Shown here one piece after another: positions 1 to 8,426 of a stretch of 64,000 nucleotides of DNA; positions within the stretch are counted from its first letter, which is position 1, and each line of letters starts with the position of its first letter. Position numbers and translations under genes: made by a program. This DNA is from Franzmannia qiaohouensis (GTDB lineage Bacteria > Pseudomonadota > Gammaproteobacteria > Pseudomonadales > Halomonadaceae), in assembly GCF_031451695.1 (NCBI RefSeq), contig NZ_JARWAM010000003.1, positions 248,001 to 312,000 of the forward strand, given 5' to 3'. The notes beneath the pieces were generated by a model. That model made no database searches. It worked only from the letters and a program-made list of their open reading frames with translations, and was not told the DNA's origin.

Positions 1-875
1 CCGTCAATCTGGTGGCCCTGGTACTGCTGGCCACGCCTCACCGCGCCATCGAGACGCGGCTGCTGTCCCGTCAGTTGGCGCTGCTCGCAGACTGCTGCCC
101 GGCCACGCAGCGCCCCACCGGCGACCCCGCCCAGTGGATCGCGCGGGTCGCCGAGCTCGGAATGGTCCAGCGCCGCGACCAGGCCCTCGGCGAGCTGGTA
201 TTGGCCAGCAGCGACCAGGCCGAGCGGCTCAGTTGGTACCGCAACAATGTGCTGCACCTGTTCGCCGGCCCGGCGCTGGTGGCGTTTGCCTTTCGCAACC
301 ACACCACCCTGCACCAGGGTGAGCTGATCGAGCGCCTGGCGCCGGGCTGGCCGATCATCGCCCGCGAACTCTTCCTGGCGGTACCCGAGGACCTCAGCGA
401 GACTCTCGGCCAGGCCGTCTCCCAACTGGCCGACCAGGGCCTGCTCAGCCATGACGGCGAACGCTGGCAGCGCCCGGCCCCGCATCTCGAGGCCTTCGAG
501 CAGCTGCGCCTGCTCAGCCAGCTGATCCAGCCGACCCTGGAGCGCGGCTACCTGCTGCTCAACCTGCTACTGGCTGCGCCCAGCGGCCGGCTGAGCCGCG
601 ACGACCTCGCCGAGCGCGGCCGCCAGCTCGCCGAGCGCCTGGCGCTGCTGTCGGGACTCGATGCGCCGGAATTCTTCGATCAACGGCTGTTCGCAGGCCT
701 GGTCGACAGCCTGATCGAGGAGCGCTGGCTATGGCAGCAGGATGAACGGCTATGCTACGACGCGCGGCTGGTCGACGCCGCCCAGCGTGCCCGCGAGCTG
801 TTCGACCCGGCGCTGCGCCAGCGCCTGATGCAGCTCGCTGCGACACCCGAGGTTCAAGCCGACAGCGAGCGATGA
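1..875 (+). CDS. plsB: Glycerol-3-phosphate acyltransferase PlsB, C-terminal part (5' end outside window)
   Basis: PlsB acylates sn-glycerol-3-phosphate at position 1, the first step of phospholipid synthesis, at the inner membrane. Only about the last 290 residues are visible, and the frame is open to the window edge (codons from base 3). The stretch VNLVALVLLATPHRAIE is typical of the PlsB region after the acyltransferase motifs; the catalytic HX4D motif lies upstream, outside the window. A GTG at base 12 is internal, not a start. The stop at 873-875 lies inside the 3' end of the convergent rsmJ gene, so the two overlap by 22 bp. The family assignment rests on similarity of this C-terminal part and is fairly sure. 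Confidence 0.85.
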   Translation, partial: VNLVALVLLATPHRAIETRLLSRQLALLADCCPATQRPTGDPAQWIARVAELGMVQRRDQALGELVLASSDQAERLSWYRNNVLHLFAGPALVAFAFRNHTTLHQGELIERLAPGWPIIARELFLAVPEDLSETLGQAVSQLADQGLLSHDGERWQRPAPHLEAFEQLRLLSQLIQPTLERGYLLLNLLLAAPSGRLSRDDLAERGRQLAERLALLSGLDAPEFFDQRLFAGLVDSLIEERWLWQQDERLCYDARLVDAAQRARELFDPALRQRLMQLAATPEVQADSER

Positions 876-1621
876 ACGTAGAGGTCGTAGCGGCTGGTCT
901 TGCCTTCGATGGCGTGGCCAGGCGCGGGGCCGGCAATGGGTGGCGCCTTGCGCGGTCGCTTGACCGCTACACGGTGGGTGGCGACGTCCAGCGCCGCCTC
1001 GAGCAGGCGCGGTGCATCGCCATCGTCGCCGGCCAGCTCGCGGAATATCCGCATCTCTTTCTTGACCAGTGCCGACTTGTCGCGGTGCGGAAACATCGGG
1101 TCGAGGTGGATCACCTGGGGGGAGAAATGCGCTGCGGCGACCAGCGCCGCCAGCTCGCGGGCGGCATCGCCGTGGGCCAGCGCCAGGCGGGCGCTGATCT
1201 CGGCGAGCTCGGGCTCGCTGGCGGCGCGGTTGAGGCCATCCTCGAGCAGGGCAGCAATTGCCGCGACGCGCTCGATCATCAGCACTCGCGCGCCGAGGCT
1301 GGCGAGCACGAAAGCGTCGCGGCCCAGGCCCGCAGTGGCATCGACGATCGACGGTGCCGCGGCCTTGCCAAGCCCACAGGCCTTGGCCACCAATTGCCCA
1401 CGCCCGCCGCCGAAGCGACGCCGATGGCCAGCCTTGCCGCCCACGAAATCGACCTTCAGCGGTTTGCCATAGCGGCCTTCATCGCCGGCCAGCACCAGTG
1501 CCCCGGCGTCGCGCAACAGCCTCAGCCCGGCGTGCTGCTCGGCCTGCCAAGCCAGGCCATAGCGGGCGGCAAGGGGCTCGAGGCCCTCGCCGCAGACCAT
1601 CACCTCAGCGCTGTCGGCCAT
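854..1621 (-). CDS. rsmJ: 16S rRNA (guanine-1516-N2)-methyltransferase RsmJ
   Basis: RsmJ methylates G1516 of 16S rRNA using S-adenosylmethionine. The protein is 255 residues, close to the usual 250. The SAM-binding motif VDATAGLGRDAFVLASLG and the catalytic-loop motif LDPMFPHRDKSALVKKEMR are both clear, as is the C-terminal KTSRYDLY motif. The frame runs further upstream, but the ATG at 1621 gives the family N-terminus (MADSAEVMVCG) and sits 5 bp after the tsaB stop, so I chose it. The gene is probably co-transcribed with tsaB, and its 3' end overlaps plsB tail-to-tail. Confidence 0.9.
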   Translation of the reverse strand: MADSAEVMVCGEGLEPLAARYGLAWQAEQHAGLRLLRDAGALVLAGDEGRYGKPLKVDFVGGKAGHRRRFGGGRGQLVAKACGLGKAAAPSIVDATAGLGRDAFVLASLGARVLMIERVAAIAALLEDGLNRAASEPELAEISARLALAHGDAARELAALVAAAHFSPQVIHLDPMFPHRDKSALVKKEMRIFRELAGDDGDAPRLLEAALDVATHRVAVKRPRKAPPIAGPAPGHAIEGKTSRYDLYVHRSLSA

Positions 1622-1626
1622 CGCCT

Positions 1627-2331
1627 TCAACGGCTCTTCTGCCACGCCACCTGATCGCGCAGGTAGACCGGCTGAGCGGCCGCCGCCGCGCCGCGCTCGC
1701 CGGCGGCGTAGCGCTGGGCGGCCAGTCGCACCAGATCCTCGGCGGCGGGCTGCCAGTCGTCGAGATGCTGGCTGATGCCGGCCTGCAGGCTGGCGTGCAT
1801 CGACGGCCATAGCGCCCAGCCCGAGCCGACGCCGACCCAGTCGGCCTCCTCATGCCCGGGCGGCAGCGTCAGCCGCTCGGGGGGCATGACCGCCTCAGCG
1901 GCCAGCGACGTCAGCTCGCCGTCCTGGCAGCGGTAAGCCCCCACGTAGATCTCGCCCATGCGCGCATCGAGGGCCGGCAGCACGTAGCGCAGGTGCAGGC
2001 GGCGATGGCCGGCCAGCGCCAGGGCGGCCAGGGTCGAGACGCCCAGCAGCGGCTTGTCGAGGCCGTAGGCCAGGCCCTGGGCGGTGCCCGCGGCGATCCG
2101 CAGGCCGGTGAAGGAGCCGGGGCCGTGGCCGTAGGCCAGGGCGTCGAGGTCGGCAAGCGCCACGCCCGCCTCGGCCAGCACCTCGTCGACCATCGGCATC
2201 AGCCGCCGGGTGTGTTCACGGGGCGCCTCGACGAAACGCGTCACGACGTCGGCATCGCGCCCGGCGGGCTGGTGCCAGAGGGCCACGGAACAGGCGGTCG
2301 AAGAGGCGTCTAACGCCAGCAGGGTGGGCAT
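1627..2331 (-). CDS. tsaB: tRNA threonylcarbamoyladenosine biosynthesis protein TsaB
   Basis: TsaB is the non-catalytic partner of TsaD in making the t6A37 modification of ANN-decoding tRNAs. The 234-residue protein begins MPTLLALDASSTACSVAL, the ASKHA nucleotide-binding fold signature, and contains the motif YGHGPGSFTGLRIAAG that marks the TsaB/TsaD family. Its length is normal. I rejected an upstream extension of the frame because the ATG at 2331 aligns with the family start. A perfect TATAAT lies on the minus strand at 2368-2373, just after the adk hairpin, so tsaB-rsmJ may have its own promoter. Confidence 0.93.
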   Translation of the reverse strand: MPTLLALDASSTACSVALWHQPAGRDADVVTRFVEAPREHTRRLMPMVDEVLAEAGVALADLDALAYGHGPGSFTGLRIAAGTAQGLAYGLDKPLLGVSTLAALALAGHRRLHLRYVLPALDARMGEIYVGAYRCQDGELTSLAAEAVMPPERLTLPPGHEEADWVGVGSGWALWPSMHASLQAGISQHLDDWQPAAEDLVRLAAQRYAAGERGAAAAAQPVYLRDQVAWQKSR

Positions 2332-2367
2332 GGGGCATCGCTCTCGGTGGGCAAATCGAACGCCGGG

Positions 2368-2373
2368 ATTATA
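2368..2373 (-). promoter_or_regulatory. Candidate -10 box for tsaB
   Basis: On the minus strand this reads TATAAT, 37 bp before the tsaB ATG and just past the adk terminator hairpin. No convincing -35 hexamer is seen at 17 bp spacing, so the promoter is tentative. Confidence 0.35.
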
Positions 2374-2376
2374 CGC

Positions 2377-2403
2377 CAACGGCCCGCAAAATGCGGGCCG
2401 TTG
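2377..2403 (-). terminator. Hairpin after adk
   Basis: A perfect 12-bp stem (arms 2377-2388 and 2392-2403, core CGGCCCGCA) with a 3-nt loop lies 22 bp after the adk stop. No strong U tract follows on the minus strand, so termination may be partial. Confidence 0.5.
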
Positions 2404-2425
2404 CAGCTACCAACAACTGGCTGGG

Positions 2426-3082
2426 TCAGCCCTCCAGAGCGTCGATCACCTGGCGGGTAATGTCGTTGACGCTGCCCACGCCTTCCACACGGTGGTAGGC
2501 CGGCGCGGCCTCGGGATCCTGCTCGGCCCACGACTGGTAGTAGTCGACCAGCGGCGCGGTCTGCTCGTGGTAGACCGCCAGGCGATTGCGCACCGTCGAC
2601 TCGCGGTCGTCGTCGCGCTGGATCAGCGCTTCGCCGGTGACATCGTCCTTGGCGTCTTCCTTGGGTGGATTGTATTCGACGTGGTAGACACGCCCTGAGC
2701 CGGGGTGCACACGACGTCCGGCGAGGCGCTTGACGATCTCCTCGTCGGCCACGGCGATCTCCAGCACGTGGTCGAGCTTGACCCCGGCCTCCTTCATGGC
2801 ATCGGCCTGGGGAATGGTGCGCGGAAAGCCGTCGAACAGGAAACCGTTCTCGCAGTCCGGCTGGGCGATGCGCTCCTTGACCAGCGCGATGATGATGTCG
2901 TCGGACACCAGCCCCCCGCTGGTCATGATCTCCTTGACCTTGAGCCCCAGCTCACTGCCCTCCTTGACCGCCGCACGCAGCATGTCACCGGTGGAGATCT
3001 GCGGAATCTTGAAACGCTCGCAGATGAACTGGGCCTGGGTGCCTTTGCCGGCACCCGGGGCGCCCAACAGGATCAAACGCAT
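2426..3082 (-). CDS. adk: Adenylate kinase
   Basis: Adenylate kinase interconverts ATP + AMP and 2 ADP in the cytoplasm. The protein is 218 residues and begins with the P-loop GAPGAGKGTQ at residues 7-16. The AMP-binding segment ISTGDMLRA and the DGFPRT motif are present, and the LID region RRVHPGSGRVYHVEYNPP shows the long-form enzyme without Zn cysteines. The start is supported by GGAGC upstream. A promoter is proposed at 3159-3187 and a terminator hairpin follows the stop. Confidence 0.97.
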   Translation of the reverse strand: MRLILLGAPGAGKGTQAQFICERFKIPQISTGDMLRAAVKEGSELGLKVKEIMTSGGLVSDDIIIALVKERIAQPDCENGFLFDGFPRTIPQADAMKEAGVKLDHVLEIAVADEEIVKRLAGRRVHPGSGRVYHVEYNPPKEDAKDDVTGEALIQRDDDRESTVRNRLAVYHEQTAPLVDYYQSWAEQDPEAAPAYHRVEGVGSVNDITRQVIDALEG

Positions 3083-3158
3083 GGGTACTGCTCCTTGAAC
3101 GAGTTGAAAACGTTTTTATAAATGTGGGTAATGAACAGAGGTAAGCACAGTTAGCGCG

Positions 3159-3187
3159 ACAATACCCCGCGCGAGACGCCTAGACAA
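3159..3187 (-). promoter_or_regulatory. Candidate sigma-70 promoter of adk
   Basis: On the minus strand TTGTCT (3187-3182) and TATTGT (3164-3159) are separated by exactly 17 bp, about 75 bp before the adk ATG. The match is good but the site is predicted by eye. Confidence 0.5.
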
Positions 3188-3310
3188 GCCGACCATTCGC
3201 CGAAGAGCCCTGCCACTTTTTATAAAAAAGCTTTCAATACATAAGGTTGAACAACAAGTTGCACTTTGGTCTGGCGCCCGCCGCTCGCCTTGGCGGTGGC
3301 CCATACGCAA

Positions 3311-3332
3311 GACGGCGCCCGCAGGCGCCGTC
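3311..3332 (-). terminator. Hairpin after aceF
   Basis: A perfect 9-bp GC-rich stem, GACGGCGCC (3311-3319) with GGCGCCGTC (3324-3332) and a 4-nt loop, begins 19 bp after the aceF stop. The following minus-strand sequence has only a short T run. Confidence 0.55.
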
Positions 3333-3351
3333 TCGACTACCGCGCGCTGCC

Positions 3352-5358
3352 TTACATCAGCAGGCGGCGGATATCGCTCAGCAGCTGTCCCAGCAGCGCC
3401 GTGAAGCGCGCCGCATCGGCACCGTTGACCGCACGGTGGTCGTAGGACAGGCACAGCGGCATCATCAGCCGCGGCTGGAAGGCCGCGCCATCCCATACCG
3501 GCTTCATCTGCGCCTTGGAGACCCCCAGGATGGCGACCTCCGGGGCGTTGACGATGGGCGTGAAGGCGGTGCCACCAATCGAGCCCAGGCTGGAGATGGT
3601 GAAGCAGCCACCGGTCATCTCCTCGCGCTTGAGCTTCTTGGTCTGCGCCTTCTTGGCCAGCTCGACGCTCTCCTTGGCCAGCTCGATCAGCGACTTCTGG
3701 TCGGCGTTGCGGATCACCGGCACCATCAAACCGTCCGGGGTGTCCACCGCCAGGCCGATGTGGACGTACTTCTTCCACACCAGGGTCTCGCCGTCGGCCT
3801 TGAGGCTGACGTTGAACTGCGGGTACTGCCGCAGGGCGAAAGCGCACGCCTTGATCAGGAACGGCAGCGGCGTGAGCTTGGCGCCCTGAGCCTCTGCCTC
3901 GGCCTTCATCGACTTGCGGAAGTCCTCCAGCTCGCTGATGTCGGCTTCGTCGAACTGGGTGACGTGGGGCAGGTTGACCCAGCTGCGGTGCAGGTTGGTG
4001 GCGCCCATCTTCATCAGGCGGCCCATCGGCTTCTCTTCGATCTCGCCGAACTGGCTGAAGTCCTGATCGGGGATCGGCGGAATGCCACTGCCACCCGCGG
4101 CGGGAGCCGCCGCTGCCGGCGTCTCGGCCTTGCCGGCCATGACCTGCTTGACGTAGGCCTGGACATCCTCCTTGAGCACCCGCTCCTTGGGGCCGCTGGG
4201 CTTGACCAGCCCCAGGTCGACGCCCAGCTCGCGGGCCAGCATGCGTACCGCCGGGCCGGCGTGAACCAGCTTGCCGTCGCGCGGCTTGTGGGCCGCCATC
4301 TGCGCCTCGGGGCTCGGCGTGCCGGCCGCTGACGGCGCCGGCTTGCTGGCCTTGGGCGCCTCGGCCTTGGGTGATTCAGCCTTCGCCGCGCTCGGCTCGG
4401 CCTTGGCTGCCGGCTTGCTGCCCGCCACCTCGATATAGCCGATCAGATCGCCCTCGGAGACCGTATCGCCCTCCTTGACGGTAAGCTCCAGCAGCTTGCC
4501 CTTGTAGGGGCTCGGCACGTCCATCGAGGCCTTGTCGGACTCCAGCGTGATCAGCGGGTCTTCCTCGTCGATCTCGTCACCGGCACTGGCAGCGATCTCG
4601 ATGATCGGCACATCAGAGGAGCCGGACAGATCCGGCACGCGGATCTCCTTGCGCTCCGGCTCGCCGGATGCGGCCTCTTCCTGCTGCGGTTCGGGCTCAG
4701 CGGCCTGTTGCTGGGGCTCGGCGGCAGCCGGCTCCTGGGCCTCATCGCCGCCCTCGCCGCTAACTTCCATGGTGCCGATCACGTCGCCTTCGGAGACCGT
4801 ATCGCCCTCCTTGACGCTAAGCGAGACCAGCTTGCCGGTATGCGGGCTGGGCACATCCATGGAGGCCTTGTCGGACTCCAGGGTGATCAGGGTGTCCTCT
4901 TCGGCAACCTCGTCGCCTGCCGAGACGGCTACCTCGATGATCTCGACATCGCTGGAGCCGCCCAGGTCGGGCACCTTGATCTCGACGGTCTGCTTGCCGC
5001 CAGCGCCGGACTTGGCCGCCGGCTTCTCCTTGGCGGGGGCCGGCTCGGCCGCGGCCTGCTCGCCGCTGGACGCCTTGCTCGCGCCCTGATCGGCGCTGCC
5101 GGCATCACTGTCGCCGCTGCCCTCCGCTTCCAGCTCGACGATGTCGTCGCCTTCGGAGACCGTATCGCCCTCCTTGACCAGCACTTTGAGTACCTTGCCG
5201 CCCTTGGGCGATGGCACGTCCATGCTGGCCTTGTCGGACTCCAGGGTGATCAGGGTGTCTTCGGCCTCGATGACGTCGCCTGCGGACACCGCGATCTCGA
5301 TGATTTCGACATCGGTGCTACCGCCGATGTCGGGGACTTTGATGATTTCGCTACTCAA
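3352..5358 (-). CDS. aceF: Dihydrolipoyl acetyltransferase (E2) of pyruvate dehydrogenase, three lipoyl domains
   Basis: This is the E2 core of the pyruvate dehydrogenase complex; it passes the acetyl group from E1 to CoA. The 668-residue protein has three lipoyl domains (about 3-77, 123-198 and 236-312), each with ESDKASMDVP and lipoylation lysines at 43, 164 and 276. They are joined by Ala/Pro/Glu-rich linkers, then an E3/E1-binding domain (about 364-405) and the catalytic domain to the end. The active-site motif reads DHRAVNGA with His641 and Asn645; Asn instead of Asp is also found in Azotobacter vinelandii E2p. The start is TTG, supported by GGAAGGAG 7 nt upstream. The gene follows aceE by 82 bp. 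Confidence 0.96.
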   Translation of the reverse strand: MSSEIIKVPDIGGSTDVEIIEIAVSAGDVIEAEDTLITLESDKASMDVPSPKGGKVLKVLVKEGDTVSEGDDIVELEAEGSGDSDAGSADQGASKASSGEQAAAEPAPAKEKPAAKSGAGGKQTVEIKVPDLGGSSDVEIIEVAVSAGDEVAEEDTLITLESDKASMDVPSPHTGKLVSLSVKEGDTVSEGDVIGTMEVSGEGGDEAQEPAAAEPQQQAAEPEPQQEEAASGEPERKEIRVPDLSGSSDVPIIEIAASAGDEIDEEDPLITLESDKASMDVPSPYKGKLLELTVKEGDTVSEGDLIGYIEVAGSKPAAKAEPSAAKAESPKAEAPKASKPAPSAAGTPSPEAQMAAHKPRDGKLVHAGPAVRMLARELGVDLGLVKPSGPKERVLKEDVQAYVKQVMAGKAETPAAAAPAAGGSGIPPIPDQDFSQFGEIEEKPMGRLMKMGATNLHRSWVNLPHVTQFDEADISELEDFRKSMKAEAEAQGAKLTPLPFLIKACAFALRQYPQFNVSLKADGETLVWKKYVHIGLAVDTPDGLMVPVIRNADQKSLIELAKESVELAKKAQTKKLKREEMTGGCFTISSLGSIGGTAFTPIVNAPEVAILGVSKAQMKPVWDGAAFQPRLMMPLCLSYDHRAVNGADAARFTALLGQLLSDIRRLLM

Positions 5359-5440
5359 GGTCGCGCTCCTTCCAAATCGTGCTCGGAACCGGCGGGCCTA
5401 TGGCGGCACGCCGCCGGTTCCAGATCAGCGGGTCAACGGC

Positions 5441-8113
5441 TCACACCATCAGCGGGTTAGGCTTCTTGGGATCGATGCCGTACTTCTTGATCGCCTCGCT
5501 GACCACCTTGCGGTCCAGCTCGCCGCGGTCGGCCAGCGCCTTGAGCGCAGCCACGGTAACGAACTTGCGATCGACCTCGAAGAAGTGACGCAGCTTCTCA
5601 CGGGTGTCGGAACGCCCGAAGCCATCGGTACCCAGTACATGGTAGTCGGTCGGCACCCAGGCGCGGACCTGGTCGGCGAACAGCTTCATGTAGTCGGTGG
5701 AGGCGATGGCCGGGCCCTTGCGCCCTTCCAGGCAGGTGGTGACGTGGGGCTTGCCCGGCTCGTCCTCGGGGTTGAGGAAGGCCTGGCGATCCACCTCGAG
5801 GGCTTCGCGGCGCAGCTCGTTGAAGCTGGTCACGCTCCAGATGTCCGCACCGATGTCCCACTCCTCCTTGAGCATCTCGGCGGCGGCTTCGACCTCGCGC
5901 AGGATGGTGCCTGAGCCCAGCAGCTGGACGTGGCCCTTCTTGCCCTGGGTCTCGCGCAGCAGGTACATGCCCTTGATGATGTCCTCGCGGGGCACCGTCT
6001 CGAGCTCGGGATGCTCGTAGTTCTCGTTCATCACCGCCAGGTAGTAGAAGCAGTTCTCCTTGTCGACGAACATGCGCTTCAGGCCGTCATGTACGATCAC
6101 CGCCACTTCGTGGGCATAGGTCGGGTCGTAGCTGCGGCAGTTGGGGATGGTCGAGGCCAGGATATGACCGTGGCCGTCCTGGTGCTGCAGCCCCTCGCCG
6201 TTGAGCGTGGTGCGACCGGCGGTGCCGCCGACCAGGAAGCCGCGCGCCTGCAGGTCGCCGGCCGCCCAGGCCAGGTCGCCGATGCGCTGGAAGCCGAACA
6301 TCGAGTAGTAGACGTAGAACGGCAGCAGCGTCAGGTTGTTGTTGCTGTACGAGGTGGCGGCGGCGATCCACGCCGACATGGCGCCGGCCTCGGTGATGCC
6401 CTCCTCGAGGATCTGGCCCTTCTGATCCTCGCGATAGAACATGATCTGGCCTTTATCCACCGGCTCGTACTTCTGGCCTTCGGAGGTGTAGATACCCAGC
6501 TGGCGGAACATGCCCTCCATGCCGAAGGTACGCGCCTCGTCGGGGATGATCGGCACAACCTTCTTGCCAACCTTCTTGTCCTTGACCAGGCCGTTGAGGA
6601 CCCTCACGAAGGCCATGGTGGTGGAGACTTCGCGGCCCTTGGAACCGCCCATCTGGGAGGCGAAGGTCTTGTCTTCCAGCGCCGGGATCTCGAGCGCCTC
6701 GAAGTCGTTGCGGCGCTGCGGCAGATAGCCGCCCAGGCGCTCGCGCTGCAGGTGCATGTACTTCATTTCCGGCGAGTCGTCGTCGGGCTTGTAGTACGGC
6801 ACCTCCTTGAGCTGCTCGTCGGAGAGCGGAATGCCGAAGCGGTCGCGGAAGCGCTTGAGGGCCTCGTACTCCATGCTCTTGAGCTGGTGCGCCTCGTTGG
6901 CGGCCTCGCCGTCGCCGCCACCCATGCCGTAGCCCTTGACGGTATGCGCCAGGATCACGGTGGGGCGGCCGTTGGAGTTATTGACCGCCGCGTGGTAGGC
7001 GGCATAGACCTTGTAGGGGTCGTGGCCGCCGCGGTTGAGCTTCCAGATGTCCTCGTCGGACATGTCCTTGACCAGCTCGGCGGTCTCCGGGTACTTGCCG
7101 AAGAAGTGCTCGCGGGTATAGGCGCCGCCGTTGGCCTTGTAGTTCTGGTAGTCGCCGTCGACCGCCTCATCCATGCGCTTCTGCAGCACGCCCTTCTTGT
7201 CCTGCTCGAACAGCGGATCCCAGAAGCGGCCCCAGACCACCTTCTGCACGTTCCAGCCGGCACCGCGGAACACGCCCTCGAGCTCGTCCATGATCCGCGA
7301 GTTACCGCGCACCGGGCCGTCGAGACGCTGCAGGTTGCAGTTGATGACAAAGATCAGGTTGTCGAGCCGCTCGCGGCTGGCCAGGTGAATGGCACCCAGC
7401 GATTCCGGCTCGTCGCACTCGCCGTCGCCCATGAAGCACCAGATCTTGCGATCGTGCATGTCCTTCATTTCGCGGGAGTGGAGGTACTTCATGACGTGGG
7501 CCTGGTAGATGGCCTGGATCGGCCCCAGCCCCATCGACACGGTGGGGAACTGCCAGAAGTCCGGCATCAGCCACGGGTGCGGATAGGAGGAGAGGCCGTC
7601 GCCGTCGACTTCCTGACGGAACTTGTCCATCTGGTCATGAGTGAGGCGACCCTCGAGGAAGGCACGCGCATAGATGCCCGGCGCCACGTGGCCCTGGATA
7701 TATACCAGGTCACCCTCGAAGTCGCCGCTTGGGGCGCGGAAGAAGTGGTTGAAGCCCACGTCATACAGCGTCGCCGCCGACATGAAGCTGGCGATGTGGC
7801 CGCCCAGCCCCGGGTTGGCGCTGTTGTTGCGGATCACCTGGGCAATGGCGTTATAGCGTATCAGCGAGCGAATGCGCCGCTCCATGAACAGGTCGCCGGG
7901 CATGTGCGCTTCGCGATGCACCGGGATACTGTTGCGATGGGGGGTCGTCACCGAGAAGGGTACCTGCATGCCGTCACGACGCAGGCGGTCGGCCAGACGG
8001 CTCAACAGGTATTGGGCGCGATCTTCGCCCTCGCGATCCAGGACCGATTCCAGGGATTCCATCCATTCCGTGGTTTCGACCGGATCGAGATCTTCTCTTG
8101 CCTCCAGACTCAT
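5441..8113 (-). CDS. aceE: Pyruvate dehydrogenase E1 component (homodimeric type)
   Basis: E1 decarboxylates pyruvate with thiamine diphosphate and reductively acetylates the lipoyl groups of AceF. The protein is 890 residues, matching the usual homodimeric length of about 887. The ThDP motif GDGECDEPE begins near residue 230 and ends with INCN near 260. The strongly conserved segment HTVKGYGMG is also seen. The start is supported by GGAGAG seven bases upstream. It is the first gene of an aceE-aceF pair; the E3 gene is not here. The 306-bp upstream gap holds a plausible promoter and three inverted repeats. Confidence 0.97.
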   Translation of the reverse strand: MSLEAREDLDPVETTEWMESLESVLDREGEDRAQYLLSRLADRLRRDGMQVPFSVTTPHRNSIPVHREAHMPGDLFMERRIRSLIRYNAIAQVIRNNSANPGLGGHIASFMSAATLYDVGFNHFFRAPSGDFEGDLVYIQGHVAPGIYARAFLEGRLTHDQMDKFRQEVDGDGLSSYPHPWLMPDFWQFPTVSMGLGPIQAIYQAHVMKYLHSREMKDMHDRKIWCFMGDGECDEPESLGAIHLASRERLDNLIFVINCNLQRLDGPVRGNSRIMDELEGVFRGAGWNVQKVVWGRFWDPLFEQDKKGVLQKRMDEAVDGDYQNYKANGGAYTREHFFGKYPETAELVKDMSDEDIWKLNRGGHDPYKVYAAYHAAVNNSNGRPTVILAHTVKGYGMGGGDGEAANEAHQLKSMEYEALKRFRDRFGIPLSDEQLKEVPYYKPDDDSPEMKYMHLQRERLGGYLPQRRNDFEALEIPALEDKTFASQMGGSKGREVSTTMAFVRVLNGLVKDKKVGKKVVPIIPDEARTFGMEGMFRQLGIYTSEGQKYEPVDKGQIMFYREDQKGQILEEGITEAGAMSAWIAAATSYSNNNLTLLPFYVYYSMFGFQRIGDLAWAAGDLQARGFLVGGTAGRTTLNGEGLQHQDGHGHILASTIPNCRSYDPTYAHEVAVIVHDGLKRMFVDKENCFYYLAVMNENYEHPELETVPREDIIKGMYLLRETQGKKGHVQLLGSGTILREVEAAAEMLKEEWDIGADIWSVTSFNELRREALEVDRQAFLNPEDEPGKPHVTTCLEGRKGPAIASTDYMKLFADQVRAWVPTDYHVLGTDGFGRSDTREKLRHFFEVDRKFVTVAALKALADRGELDRKVVSEAIKKYGIDPKKPNPLMV

Positions 8114-8233
8114 AGACGTCTCTCCGAATGAAGATATTGTGTCGGTCTGCCCTCACCGCAGTGATGTGGAGGGGCATGTGGCGCTCTTCAGTGCGGGCAT
8201 GACCTTCTATGGGTCATATCTCCGGAAAATCGT

Positions 8234-8252
8234 GCTGTAATTTGGTTACAGC
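8234..8252. promoter_or_regulatory. Inverted repeat in aceE leader, operator candidate
   Basis: GCTGTAA and TTACAGC form a perfect 7-bp dyad with a 5-bp centre (TTTGG). The spacing suits a dimeric helix-turn-helix repressor. The regulator is unknown. Confidence 0.4.
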
Positions 8253-8324
8253 GGGGCGCGTAGAAAGCCCGTCGTAGGCCGATGAAGATACCGCAAAGCC
8301 TGGCCCCTGCCAATTGTAACCGTC

Positions 8325-8341
8325 ATGGAAATCGATTCCAT
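8325..8341. promoter_or_regulatory. Inverted repeat overlapping the predicted aceE -10 box
   Basis: ATGGAA and TTCCAT form a perfect dyad around ATCGA. It overlaps the predicted minus-strand -10 hexamer (8337-8342), the position expected of a repressor site. Confidence 0.4.
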
Positions 8342-8407
8342 ATAAAATATTGCGCCGCAGCACAAGGCCTTGCGACCCCTACCCCAAGCCTAGACGAAAA
8401 GTGCCAA

Positions 8408-8426
8408 CATGTAGTGTTACTACATG
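8408..8426. promoter_or_regulatory. 19-bp palindrome at the 3' end of ampD, upstream of the aceE promoter
   Basis: CATGTAGT and ACTACATG form a perfect 8-bp dyad around GTT. The GT-N3-AC core resembles sites bound by GntR/FadR-type regulators, a group that includes PdhR; that link is inference. It overlaps the ampD stop codon and could also act as a short hairpin in the ampD mRNA. Confidence 0.45.

Larger units (their letters stand above)
8114..8419. other. aceE upstream region (306 bp, no gene)
   Basis: No coding frame is credible here. The region carries a candidate aceE promoter on the minus strand, TTGTGC (8365-8360) and TATGGA (8342-8337) at 17 bp spacing. It also holds two inverted repeats (8234-8252 and 8325-8341), and a third begins at 8408 and runs into ampD. 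The predicted leader would be about 215 nt. The sequence is more AT-rich than its surroundings around 8310-8350. Confidence 0.5.

Noticed and set aside
12..875. GTG at base 12 as a gene start
   Set aside because: The frame is open to base 3 with PlsB-like sequence, so the gene continues outside the window.
3430..3450. Missing catalytic Asp in AceF (Asn645)
   Set aside because: Asn at this position is also found in the well-studied Azotobacter vinelandii E2p, so it is not a defect.
5930..8131. Long open frame on the plus strand opposite aceE
   Set aside because: It mirrors aceE codon structure in high-GC DNA, has no ribosome site and resembles no protein.
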